A DNA stretch of 64,000 nt, from NCBI RefSeq assembly GCF_003260205.1, contig NZ_QERF01000003.1:309730-373729 (forward strand). Reading direction: 5' to 3'. Below are positions 28,799 through 37,371 of the stretch, piece by piece. The notes below the pieces were generated by a model. It searched no databases, had not been told where the DNA came from, and saw nothing but the letters and a program-made list of their open reading frames with translations. Within the stretch, counting starts at the first letter, position 1. The number at the start of each line of letters is the position of its first letter. The position numbers and the translations under genes are program-made. This DNA is from Winogradskyella tangerina (GTDB lineage: Bacteria > Bacteroidota > Bacteroidia > Flavobacteriales > Flavobacteriaceae).

Positions 28799-30261
28799 TA
28801 TTTGTAAATTGGATAAAGAAGTTTGTTTATTTCTTTTGCTGTTTTTTGTACTTCATCTAATTCTGATTTAGGGACACTATCTATTTCGATTGATTTTACA
28901 AGGATTTCAATGTGTTGTAGAAGTCTCAATGGAGATTTTTGAGACATGGAGGTTGTTACCTGCATAGCTAAATCTTTGACTAAATTCTGAACTTCAACTT
29001 TAGAATAAGCTTTATGATTTTGCTTTATCGCTGAAAACGCTTGTGATGCTTTTTTAACTAATTTTTCGGGCGCCTCTGCTTCTCGATTGTAATAAATGTT
29101 TTGCTGATGATCTTTCAGGTTTTCAATAAAGGCGCTATTTTTTCCATCAAATTTAGAAGCATCAAAATATTTGTTGTCTCTATCATCTAAATGGCTTTTT
29201 AAATCATTGGAATTAAAATCAATTTCTGGTTCTTCTGAAATTTTGTCTCTAATTTCATTATGTTTATTAGAGAAACTATCCCAAATATCCTTGTTGCCAA
29301 AAAAGTGGTTTTCCTTTTGACCATCTGCCAAGTTTCTGAATTCCTTACCGTCATATTTGTTTCTGATTCTTAGGTAATCGAAAGCTATATCTCTCAGGTC
29401 ATCAACATCATCATCAGTATATCCGTCAAATGCCTTTTTACTTCCTTCTCCGTAAAATGTATCAAGCCATTTAGTTAATGATAAAAACTGATCTTCACGG
29501 TTGTCTAATTGAGTGTAAATTCCGTCATATCCAACATAGAATAAGTACTCATCCATAATGAGCATTGTACTCAAGTATTTCTTGATTTCAGACTTTTGTT
29601 CGCCCATCCAATCTGAAATTTTAGTTATGGCGTTTTCGTCAATGTTGTTAGAAGAAAACTCTTTTCCCAAAGTTAGTCGGCTATAAAGTTCTTTTGCTTT
29701 TAGGTACTTTTCAGTTGCATTGTAACCTAATTTCTGATCTTCACCCATTTGAAAAGAAGTTTCTAACTTTTCAATTTCAAGAGGGTTTTCGTTAAGTGTA
29801 ACTGGTAATATTACTGCTTTAAAGTAATCGTACTTCTTTTCAAATTTTTTGCCTGATAATTTCCCTTCGTTTTGAATGTCATTCAATAACATTGCTCTAC
29901 GGTTACCATCAATGATAATTCCGTCTTTTGTGATTATTCCAATCTTTTGTTGACCAAAATCGGCAATGTTTTTTTGTGTTTTTCTATTTCTATCTGGTTT
30001 AGAATCCCACAAAAGACGTTCTATTCTTTTTTTCCCTTCTACACTGTATTCATCAATTGTGTGACTTTGAGTTTCTAGTGATTTTGTACGACTAAGAATC
30101 CTTCCATTGTATTTGTTATACACCAACAAATCAAGAGGAATCTTGTAAACATTCATGGTTACCAAGTCATCTTCCCAAGGAATCTCGATTTTATTGAAAG
30201 GATTGTCCTTGTTACGATTTATTATTTCTTCTATTTTTTGAATTCTAGTTTCTTTGTTCAT
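28798..30261 (-). CDS. ParB/Srx-like domain protein of the accessory cassette
   Basis: 487 residues from ATG 30261, one base after the methyltransferase stop. An in-frame ATG at 30312 would overlap that gene by 50 bases and looks less likely. The N-terminal 130 residues resemble ParB-like domains: VYKIPLDLLVYN, and KDGIIIDGNRRAML (113-125) in place of the ParB GERR box. The rest is helical, charged and unrecognised. ParB-fold domains bind NTP or DNA. Location between a methyltransferase and a helicase points to DNA recognition or nucleotide-gated control, not chromosome partition. Confidence 0.75.
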   Translation of the reverse strand: MNKETRIQKIEEIINRNKDNPFNKIEIPWEDDLVTMNVYKIPLDLLVYNKYNGRILSRTKSLETQSHTIDEYSVEGKKRIERLLWDSKPDRNRKTQKNIADFGQQKIGIITKDGIIIDGNRRAMLLNDIQNEGKLSGKKFEKKYDYFKAVILPVTLNENPLEIEKLETSFQMGEDQKLGYNATEKYLKAKELYSRLTLGKEFSSNNIDENAITKISDWMGEQKSEIKKYLSTMLIMDEYLFYVGYDGIYTQLDNREDQFLSLTKWLDTFYGEGSKKAFDGYTDDDVDDLRDIAFDYLRIRNKYDGKEFRNLADGQKENHFFGNKDIWDSFSNKHNEIRDKISEEPEIDFNSNDLKSHLDDRDNKYFDASKFDGKNSAFIENLKDHQQNIYYNREAEAPEKLVKKASQAFSAIKQNHKAYSKVEVQNLVKDLAMQVTTSMSQKSPLRLLQHIEILVKSIEIDSVPKSELDEVQKTAKEINKLLYPIYK

Positions 30262-30262
30262 C

Positions 30263-31960
30263 TTAATTACTGTTTGCGATTGAAGCAATTTTGTTAATTC
30301 CATATAATGCAAATACTTGCTTCAATGGTACTTTAGTCTTATGCTTAAAGGCATCTACTTTTTCGTTAATAGTAGATTTTGATTGATTTAGTGATTTGAT
30401 AATCTCTTTTAACTCCTCAATGAGTTCAGTAGGATCTTTTTTACCATCAATTTCAGTCTGCTTTTCAAATAGGTATTGAAGTTCTTTTTTAGAACCTATT
30501 TTTTCAGAGAATCCATTATTTACAATATCAAGAAATAATTCACCATTTGAATGCTTTTTGATAATCGGTTCTAATTTTTCGAACGTATTGTCTCTAACTA
30601 AATGAGAAGGATAGCCTTCTCCATTACCGTATTGTATGGAAGTAAACCATTTATTTTTTGAGGTTTTGTCTTTTCCAATTCTGAAATTAGAAAGAGTGAC
30701 GGTTAGGTTTCCGTCCTTGAAAGAGTGCCATCTACATTTTGCTCCTTTATTTTTAACTGGTGGTGAATCAAATATTTTTGTTGAAAATGTATTTAGATTT
30801 TCAATTCCTTCAATTCTAGCCTTTTTCTCAATATTAATTTTATTCGGAATTGGTAAATCCAATTCTTGAAGGACAGTTTTAGCAAATACTTTACTCACAG
30901 AGGAACATACAGCATTCCCAACCAAACGCCATTTAGTGTATTCTGAACCTTTAAATTGAAAGGTAATGGGGAAACCCATATAAATTGCGGCTTCTCTCAC
31001 TGTTGGCAACCGAAACTCTCCATCACCTTTTCTTGGTATTTCTGATTTATAGATTATAGATTCTCTGGAATTTGAAATTTTAGTTGCTGTGATTGTCCTA
31101 CTTGGCTTATCTTCATTTTCTGGAAATGCCATTTTACCCATGTATGGGTGATTCACTTTCCAATGCCTTGAAAACTTTGCGTCAACTGCATAAATTCCCG
31201 TATCATAAAAATGATCTGTAAGTTCTGACTGTCGAATTGAAACGTCAAATTGAGGGTCTTTAATAAAGGAATCATTCATTGAGTCAAATGGAGTAGGAAA
31301 CATTTTTTTCATTTGACCAATTGTTTTATGCTTTGGTAATGGCACATCCGCCTTGTTGGTGTGAGTATGTTTAGGTTTAATCAATTTTCCTTTGCTCATT
31401 ATTTCTCCTGAAATAACCCTTTTTCTTGCCTGAAGTGAACCAAAGTCAGCTGAATTGATTACTTCGGTATTTTCCAACAATTTGATAGCAGTTTTATGTG
31501 GGCTAATTTTATTTTTTTTTGCCCACTCTTCGAGTTTTAAGTCTTTAAATGTGTATTCTGGTTGTAGGTAACGTTTTGAGTTAACGACATTTTCCATAAA
31601 CCATGCTTTAAGAACAGAGTCCTTTTTGTGTTTTTTGACCGCAATTATTCTTAAAAAACATTCCGTCAATTGAACACCTAATGATTTGTCAGCTTTACCT
31701 GAATTATTAGAACTAGAGAACGAAACGCAAGGTGGAGATCCTAGAATAATATCTGTGTCAGGAAGAGATTCTATTTCTTCAATACTATAAAAATCTAAGA
31801 TATTTTTGACTTTCGATTTCGTTCCAAAGTTATGATTATAGGTGTCTATAGCAGGTTTCCAATAGTCATATCCCTGAACAATTTTAAAACCCATTTGCCT
31901 AAATCCTTCAGAAAAACCACCGGCTCCACAGAAGAAATCAATCACGGTTAATTTTGACAT
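30263..31960 (-). CDS. C5-cytosine DNA methyltransferase with C-terminal extension
   Basis: 565 residues. The C5 motifs are complete: FFCGAGGFSEG (I, residues 9-19), SPPC with catalytic C78 (IV), ENV at 123-125 (VI), QARKR at 177-181 (VIII), and GNAV before residue 350 (X). Residues from about 370 to 565 extend beyond a normal methyltransferase and contain GAKCRWHSFKDG and WFTSIQYGNGEGYPSHL, which I cannot assign. It is the first gene of the cassette. The recognition site cannot be deduced. Confidence 0.93.
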   Translation of the reverse strand: MSKLTVIDFFCGAGGFSEGFRQMGFKIVQGYDYWKPAIDTYNHNFGTKSKVKNILDFYSIEEIESLPDTDIILGSPPCVSFSSSNNSGKADKSLGVQLTECFLRIIAVKKHKKDSVLKAWFMENVVNSKRYLQPEYTFKDLKLEEWAKKNKISPHKTAIKLLENTEVINSADFGSLQARKRVISGEIMSKGKLIKPKHTHTNKADVPLPKHKTIGQMKKMFPTPFDSMNDSFIKDPQFDVSIRQSELTDHFYDTGIYAVDAKFSRHWKVNHPYMGKMAFPENEDKPSRTITATKISNSRESIIYKSEIPRKGDGEFRLPTVREAAIYMGFPITFQFKGSEYTKWRLVGNAVCSSVSKVFAKTVLQELDLPIPNKINIEKKARIEGIENLNTFSTKIFDSPPVKNKGAKCRWHSFKDGNLTVTLSNFRIGKDKTSKNKWFTSIQYGNGEGYPSHLVRDNTFEKLEPIIKKHSNGELFLDIVNNGFSEKIGSKKELQYLFEKQTEIDGKKDPTELIEELKEIIKSLNQSKSTINEKVDAFKHKTKVPLKQVFALYGINKIASIANSN

Positions 31961-31985
31961 GTTAAGGTTAAATTATTGATATACA

Positions 31986-31993
31986 CAAACTTA
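31986..31993 (-). promoter_or_regulatory. Candidate -7 element (TAAGTTTG) of the methyltransferase cassette
   Basis: CAAACTTA on the plus strand reads TAAGTTTG on the minus strand and fits TAnnTTTG, 26 bp upstream of the methyltransferase ATG. The -33 position is weak and falls at the edge of the paired CTACGTA boxes. Confidence 0.4.
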
Positions 31994-32014
31994 ATTAATG
32001 ATTTGGTTATTGCA

Positions 32015-32031
32015 CTACGTAGTTCTACGTA
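32015..32031. promoter_or_regulatory. Paired CTACGTA boxes, candidate operator
   Basis: CTACGTA occurs twice with a 10-base period (32015-32021 and 32025-32031), so each self-complementary TACGTA core sits one helical turn from the next. The boxes overlap the expected -33 region of the cassette promoter, which is where a repressor or a methylation-sensitive site would act. Function is inferred from position only. Confidence 0.4.
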
Positions 32032-32081
32032 TTTTCAAAAGTAAGAAAAACATTACAAATAGTTAAAAATTATTTATTGTA

Positions 32082-33371
32082 TTAATTCATCAACTCCTCA
32101 ATCTCCTCAGCTTCAATAGGAATATTTCCCATCAAATTAAATGGCTCACCAGATTCCTGAATTACCACATCATCTTCTAATCGAATACCAAAACCTTCAT
32201 CTGGGATATAGATTCCTGGTTCAACCGTAAATACCATATTGGCTTGCATAGGTTCGTGGAGTAAACCATAATCGTGAGTGTCTAAACCGATATGGTGAGA
32301 AGTGCCATGCATAAAGTATTTTTTATACGCTGGCCAATCAGGGTTTTCATTCTGAACATCCGCCTTATCAATCAATCCAAGACCTAACAATTCCGAAGTC
32401 ATTAGTTTGCCAACTTCAACATGATATTGCTCCCAAAATGTGCCGGGAACTAGCATTTTTGTCGCTTCGTCTTTCACACGGTTAACAGCATTGTAAACTG
32501 CTTTTTGTCGATCTGTAAACTTTCCAGAAACCGGAATGGTACGCGTCATATCACTCGAGTAGTTAGCGTATTCAGCACCAACATCCATTAAGATAAGGTC
32601 GCCAGCCCTACACTGCTGATTGTTTTCTATGTAGTGAAGTACATTGGCATTATTACCGGCGGCAATAATCGGTGTATATGCAAAACCTTTCGAGCGATGA
32701 TTTAAAAACTCATGCATATATTCGGCTTCAATATTGTATTCCCAAACCCCTGGTTTTACAAAATCAAGGACACGTCTAAATCCTTTTTCAGTAATATTAC
32801 AAGCGGTCTGCATAAGCTCTAATTCAATAGGGTCTTTTACTGAACGTAAGCGCTGTAAAATAGGATTGCTCTTTGCTACAGAATGCGCTGGGTATTTATT
32901 TTTCAACCATTTGCTGAAGCGATCTTCTCGCGTTTCGGTTTCTACATTAGCTCTGTAATGTTCGTTGGTATTGATGTAAACTGTATCGCATTGGGTCATT
33001 AACTCGAACATCACTTTTTCCATATCCTGAAGCCAATACACGGTTTTAATACCAGACGTTTTTAAAGCCGCTTCCTTGGTGAGTTTTTCGCCTTCCCAGA
33101 TGGCAATATGTTCGTTAGTTTCTTTCAAGAAAAGAATCTCACGATGCTTTTCTTTTGGGCAATCAGGAAACATAACCAATATACTTTCCTCCTGATCAAC
33201 GCCACTCAAATAAAAGATATCTCTATGCTGTGCAAACGGCAAAGTACTGTCTGCGCTAACGGGATAAATGTCATTTGAATTAAATACCGCCAAACTATTA
33301 GGCTTCATTTGAGCCATGAAATTTTTACGGTTTTTGATGAAGAGTTTCGAGTCTATTGGATGGTATTTCAT
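32082..33371 (-). CDS. pepP: Xaa-Pro aminopeptidase (aminopeptidase P)
   Basis: 429 residues, M24B family. The N-terminal aminopeptidase P domain is followed by the pita-bread catalytic domain with the dinuclear metal ligands: LMDVGAEYANYSSDMTR (two Asp, about residues 260-275), HGTSHHIGLD (His, about 355), TVEPGIY (Glu) and RLEDDVVI (Glu). It removes N-terminal residues preceding proline. No signal peptide, so probably cytoplasmic. Single gene, divergent from the propeller gene. Confidence 0.93.
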   Translation of the reverse strand: MKYHPIDSKLFIKNRKNFMAQMKPNSLAVFNSNDIYPVSADSTLPFAQHRDIFYLSGVDQEESILVMFPDCPKEKHREILFLKETNEHIAIWEGEKLTKEAALKTSGIKTVYWLQDMEKVMFELMTQCDTVYINTNEHYRANVETETREDRFSKWLKNKYPAHSVAKSNPILQRLRSVKDPIELELMQTACNITEKGFRRVLDFVKPGVWEYNIEAEYMHEFLNHRSKGFAYTPIIAAGNNANVLHYIENNQQCRAGDLILMDVGAEYANYSSDMTRTIPVSGKFTDRQKAVYNAVNRVKDEATKMLVPGTFWEQYHVEVGKLMTSELLGLGLIDKADVQNENPDWPAYKKYFMHGTSHHIGLDTHDYGLLHEPMQANMVFTVEPGIYIPDEGFGIRLEDDVVIQESGEPFNLMGNIPIEAEEIEELMN

Positions 33372-33481
33372 TTGTCAAAAAATTAGAACTATAAAGGTAC
33401 AAGAATCTGTTAAACTTTGTCGTCAAATTTTGAACTTATAGGGATTAATCAGTAATTTCATGCGACTTAAAACTAACCAAA

Positions 33482-36325
33482 ATGTCGTATTCAAAATTAC
33501 TCTCGTTTCTATTATGTCTTAGTGTTTCATTTGTGTTTTCACAGCAACCAGCTACCTCTGCTGAAACTGTAAAACAAGCCTTGGAGCAGAAAAGCAAGAT
33601 GACTGAAACTTCAATTGTAAAGAATGTTCCGTTCAAAAATATTGGCCCAACAATAATGAGCGGTCGTGTTGTTGATCTTGAAGTCAATCCGGAAATGCCT
33701 TCAGAATTTTACGTAGGCTACGCATCGGGTGGTGTTTGGCATACTAATAATAATGGAACCACATTTACACCGATTTTAGACAATTCAGACACGCAGAACG
33801 TTGGCGATATTGCTGTTCATTGGCCAACTCGAACAATTTATGTAGGTACTGGCGAGAATAATTCATCGCGCTCTTCTTATGCGGGAATAGGTCTTTTGAA
33901 GTCTACCAACAATGGCGAAACATGGACCAACATCGGTTTAATGGACGCACATCATTTTGCACCGATATTAATTCACCCTGATAATCCAGATGTGATCACG
34001 GTTGGCGTGACTGGGCATTTGTACTCTCCAAATAACGAACGCGGTGTTTACAAGACTACCGATGGTGGTAAGACTTGGAAGCAAACGCTATTTGTTGATA
34101 ATATGAGTGGCATTATCGATTTACAATCTAGCCCTGATAATTATAATGTGATGTATGCGACTTCTTGGACCAAAGACAGAAAAGCTTGGAACTTTACAGG
34201 AAACGGAACTAACTCAGGAATTTATAAAAGTACAGACGCTGGTGAAACATGGACCAAGGTATCTACCGCTAGTAGCGGTTTTCCAACGGGCGATGGTGTA
34301 GGTCGAATTGGTATTGCCGTTTTTAATGATGATGTAGTTTATGCAGTACATGATAGCCAATTTAGAAGACCAAGCGAAAAAAGAACAGAAGAAAGACGAG
34401 GACTCTCAAAGGACGATTTTAAAACCATGTCTACAGAAGATTTTCTAGCTCTAGATGACAAAAAACTAAATTCATTTTTAAAGACGAATGGCTTTCAGGA
34501 AAAATACAGAGCTCAGAATGTGAAACAAATGGTACGCTCCGGAAATGTGAAACCAATTGATCTGGCTAAGTACTTAGAAGATGCCAATTCACTGTTGTTC
34601 GATACGCCGGTCATTGGTGCTGAGGTTTATAAAAGTACAAATGGTGGAAAAACCTGGAAGAAAACCCACGACGATTATTTAGACGGTATTTACTTTAGCT
34701 ATGGCTATTATTTTGGACATATTCATGTATCACCTGCCAATGAAGATCACATTTATATATATGGTGTACCAATTGTAAAATCAAAAGATGGTGGAAAATC
34801 TTGGACTTCCATAAGCGCAGAAAATGTTCATGCCGATCACCATGCGCTGTGGATCAATCCAAAAAACCCCAATCATTTAATAGACGGAAATGATGGCGGT
34901 GTCAATATCACCTATGATGATGGCAAAAATTGGATTAAAAATAATTCACCTTCAGTAGGTCAGTTCTATGCCATTAATATCGATCATGAAGAACCGTATA
35001 ATGTCTACGGCGGCCTTCAGGATAATGGGGTTTGGAAAGGCGCCAACAATGCACGCGAAGATAAAAGCTGGCATCAACAAGGGCAATATCCTTGGAAAGC
35101 TATAATGGGTGGTGATGGTATGCAGGTTCAGATCGACAATAGAAATACAGATATCGTTTATACTGGTTTTCAATTCGGAAATTATTACCGTTTGAATCTC
35201 GAAACAGGCGACAGAAAATATATTCAACCGAAACATACGCTTGGCGAAACACCATACCGATTCAATTGGCAAACACCTATTCTTTTATCGCCTCACAATC
35301 AGGATATCTTGTATTTAGGTGGTAATAAATTGATGCGTTCTATGAATCAGGGAAACACTTGGGAAGCCATAAGTGATGATCTTACCAAAGGTGGAAAGAA
35401 AGGAAATGTGGCTTATGGTACATTGACTTCAATCAGTGAAAGTCCTTTTCAATTTGGATTAATTTACGCCGGAAGCGATGATGGTTTATTGCATGTAACA
35501 AAAAATGCAGGTGGAAGTTGGACAAACATTTCTAACACATTTCCGAAAGATCTATGGGTAAGTCGAGTTGTAGCTTCCAAACATAAAAAGGAACGTGTTT
35601 ATGCTACATTGAATGGTTATCGCTGGGATGACTTCAAAGTCTATGCTTATATGAGTGATGATTATGGGCAAACCTGGAAATCGATCAGTGGAAATATTCC
35701 GGCATCACCTGTGAATGTCATTACTGAAGATTCTGAAAATGAAAACATTCTCTATCTAGGAACTGATAATGGCGCTTATGTATCTTTCGATATGGGTAAT
35801 TCTTGGGAGATTTTTTCAAACGGATTGCCGAATGTTGCGGTTCATGATATTGTGGTTCAACCTAAGGCAAAGGACCTATTATTAGGAACGCACGGGCGAA
35901 GTATTTACAAAGCAAATATTGCTCCGCTTCAAATGATGAATGCTGATATGAATACTTCTGCCGTTTCAATTTTCGAGCTAAGTCCTGTGCGCTATTCGAG
36001 CCGTTGGGGAAGTGCTTGGAGCAAGTGGTTAGATGCGTATGAACCAAATAAAACCATTCAGTTTTACAGTAATTCTTCAGGAGAAAAAACCATAAAGGTT
36101 TTGTCAGAAAAGGGCGCAGAATTACAAAGCATGAAAGTTAATGTTGATAAAGGATTCAACTATGTGGATTATAATTTAGAGCTTTCAGAAAAAGGTCGAA
36201 AAGCCCTCATGAAAGAAAATACAAGTATCGATATCAACAAGGCGAGTAACGGAAAATATTATTTGCCTAAAGGCGTTTATACTATACAAATTGGCGATGC
36301 AAAAAAGGAGCTAAATATAAAATAA
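33482..36325 (+). CDS. Secreted Asp-box/sortilin-type propeller protein
   Basis: 947 residues. Signal peptide MSYSKLLSFLLCLSVSFVFSQ. At least nine Asp-box (BNR) turns recur, for example TNNGETW, TDGGKTW, TDAGETW, TNGGKTW, KDGGKSW, NQGNTW, DDYGQTW and DMGNSW, consistent with sortilin/VPS10-like or exo-alpha-sialidase-like beta-propellers. A linker rich in charged residues (about 295-380) interrupts the propeller. No catalytic residues of a glycosidase can be assigned. A lipoprotein gene follows after 25 bp, so an operon is likely. Role at the cell surface is inferred. Confidence 0.85.
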   Translation: MSYSKLLSFLLCLSVSFVFSQQPATSAETVKQALEQKSKMTETSIVKNVPFKNIGPTIMSGRVVDLEVNPEMPSEFYVGYASGGVWHTNNNGTTFTPILDNSDTQNVGDIAVHWPTRTIYVGTGENNSSRSSYAGIGLLKSTNNGETWTNIGLMDAHHFAPILIHPDNPDVITVGVTGHLYSPNNERGVYKTTDGGKTWKQTLFVDNMSGIIDLQSSPDNYNVMYATSWTKDRKAWNFTGNGTNSGIYKSTDAGETWTKVSTASSGFPTGDGVGRIGIAVFNDDVVYAVHDSQFRRPSEKRTEERRGLSKDDFKTMSTEDFLALDDKKLNSFLKTNGFQEKYRAQNVKQMVRSGNVKPIDLAKYLEDANSLLFDTPVIGAEVYKSTNGGKTWKKTHDDYLDGIYFSYGYYFGHIHVSPANEDHIYIYGVPIVKSKDGGKSWTSISAENVHADHHALWINPKNPNHLIDGNDGGVNITYDDGKNWIKNNSPSVGQFYAINIDHEEPYNVYGGLQDNGVWKGANNAREDKSWHQQGQYPWKAIMGGDGMQVQIDNRNTDIVYTGFQFGNYYRLNLETGDRKYIQPKHTLGETPYRFNWQTPILLSPHNQDILYLGGNKLMRSMNQGNTWEAISDDLTKGGKKGNVAYGTLTSISESPFQFGLIYAGSDDGLLHVTKNAGGSWTNISNTFPKDLWVSRVVASKHKKERVYATLNGYRWDDFKVYAYMSDDYGQTWKSISGNIPASPVNVITEDSENENILYLGTDNGAYVSFDMGNSWEIFSNGLPNVAVHDIVVQPKAKDLLLGTHGRSIYKANIAPLQMMNADMNTSAVSIFELSPVRYSSRWGSAWSKWLDAYEPNKTIQFYSNSSGEKTIKVLSEKGAELQSMKVNVDKGFNYVDYNLELSEKGRKALMKENTSIDINKASNGKYYLPKGVYTIQIGDAKKELNIK

Positions 36326-36350
36326 CAGCTTTTAACCTAAATCAACAACT

Positions 36351-37217
36351 ATGAAAAAACTTATCCTACTAACTTGTGTTTTGGCAGTATCGATGTCTTG
36401 TACTGACGATAATAATGATAATCCATCCGCGGAACCAAACCTGATTATTAAACTCAATTTTGATCCTAACCAACAACGCTTAGATAATTTGGGTCAGCCC
36501 GCAGTTATTCCTGTTGGAAATGCTGCACAGACGCCAACGATTCGCAGAATGAGTGCTAATTACATTGAATTGGCTCCATCGGCAACGACGCTTTTAGGAG
36601 ATGGTGAAATTATTTATGAAGGTCCTGAAACCACTGCAGGCGGCGAAATGGCCATAGATTTTCAGCAATCAATTTTTGGTGGAAACGGCGATGTGTTTCT
36701 GAGCATTCCATTAAGTGAAGTTACTGCTGGCACATATAATTGGGTAAGGGTGTCATTAGCCTATCAGGAAGGCGACATTCAGATATTGACGGACAATGTA
36801 GGCGAGATTTCTGGTCGACTAGCCAGTTTTGTTGGCTATAATAATTACATCACTTCGTTTGATCTCAATGGAAGTACGATCAATGTGAACGATGACAAGC
36901 TACAAGGATTTTGGGCATTTGAAGCCTTAGGTTTTACCTCAACAGGTCAAGCACCTGAAGGCGCAACAACAGTCCCTAATCCTTTGTTCAATACGTCACC
37001 TGTACCACAGGGATCTTGTGTTGTAACTGGTCAGTTTACAAATGCCTTTACCATTAATGGCAACGAAACTGAGGACGTTACGGTGACTTTATCTTTTTCA
37101 ATAAATAATAGTTTCGAATGGACCGAAGTCAACGCAGATGGAAAGTATGAACCTACCGCAGGAGAGGAAGTCGTAGACATGGGATTAAGAGGTCTGATTC
37201 CGAGTTTTTCTAACTAA
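36351..37217 (+). CDS. Hypothetical lipoprotein
   Basis: 288 residues. Clear lipoprotein signal (VSMSCTDDNNDN, Cys17) followed by an acidic tether that resembles the export signal of surface lipoproteins in Bacteroidota. The body has beta-strand patterns (PNLIIKLNFDPNQQRLD, FLSIPLSEVTAGTYNWVRVSLAYQ). I recognise no family. It follows the Asp-box protein by 25 bp, so the two are probably expressed together. Parts resemble MbnP-like beta-sandwich lipoproteins, but I see no diagnostic motif. Confidence 0.75.
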   Translation: MKKLILLTCVLAVSMSCTDDNNDNPSAEPNLIIKLNFDPNQQRLDNLGQPAVIPVGNAAQTPTIRRMSANYIELAPSATTLLGDGEIIYEGPETTAGGEMAIDFQQSIFGGNGDVFLSIPLSEVTAGTYNWVRVSLAYQEGDIQILTDNVGEISGRLASFVGYNNYITSFDLNGSTINVNDDKLQGFWAFEALGFTSTGQAPEGATTVPNPLFNTSPVPQGSCVVTGQFTNAFTINGNETEDVTVTLSFSINNSFEWTEVNADGKYEPTAGEEVVDMGLRGLIPSFSN

Positions 37218-37371
37218 ATATTTTGCATTCATTTTACATTTTTTTGACATCTTTTGAATCGAATTAGACTAGTTTGGCTGAAAACTTAGTTGTTAAAAAT
37301 ACTATAATACTTTTTGTGCGTTTAGTTTTATAAGGATATTTACAAAGCACAACTAATCCATCAATCAAATC

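Noticed and set aside
28798..30261. ParB-like gene as part of a chromosome or plasmid partition system
   Set aside because: No ParA neighbour or parS-like sites were seen, and the neighbours are a methyltransferase and helicase.
30262..30312. Upstream ATG at 30312 for the ParB-like gene
   Set aside because: It would overlap the methyltransferase C-terminus by 50 bases; the ATG at 30261, directly after the stop, fits the tight coupling seen between the other cassette genes.
25873..31960. The cassette as DISARM or BREX
   Set aside because: DISARM needs DUF1998 and PLD-type proteins and BREX needs PglZ and BrxC-type proteins; none is present in the window.
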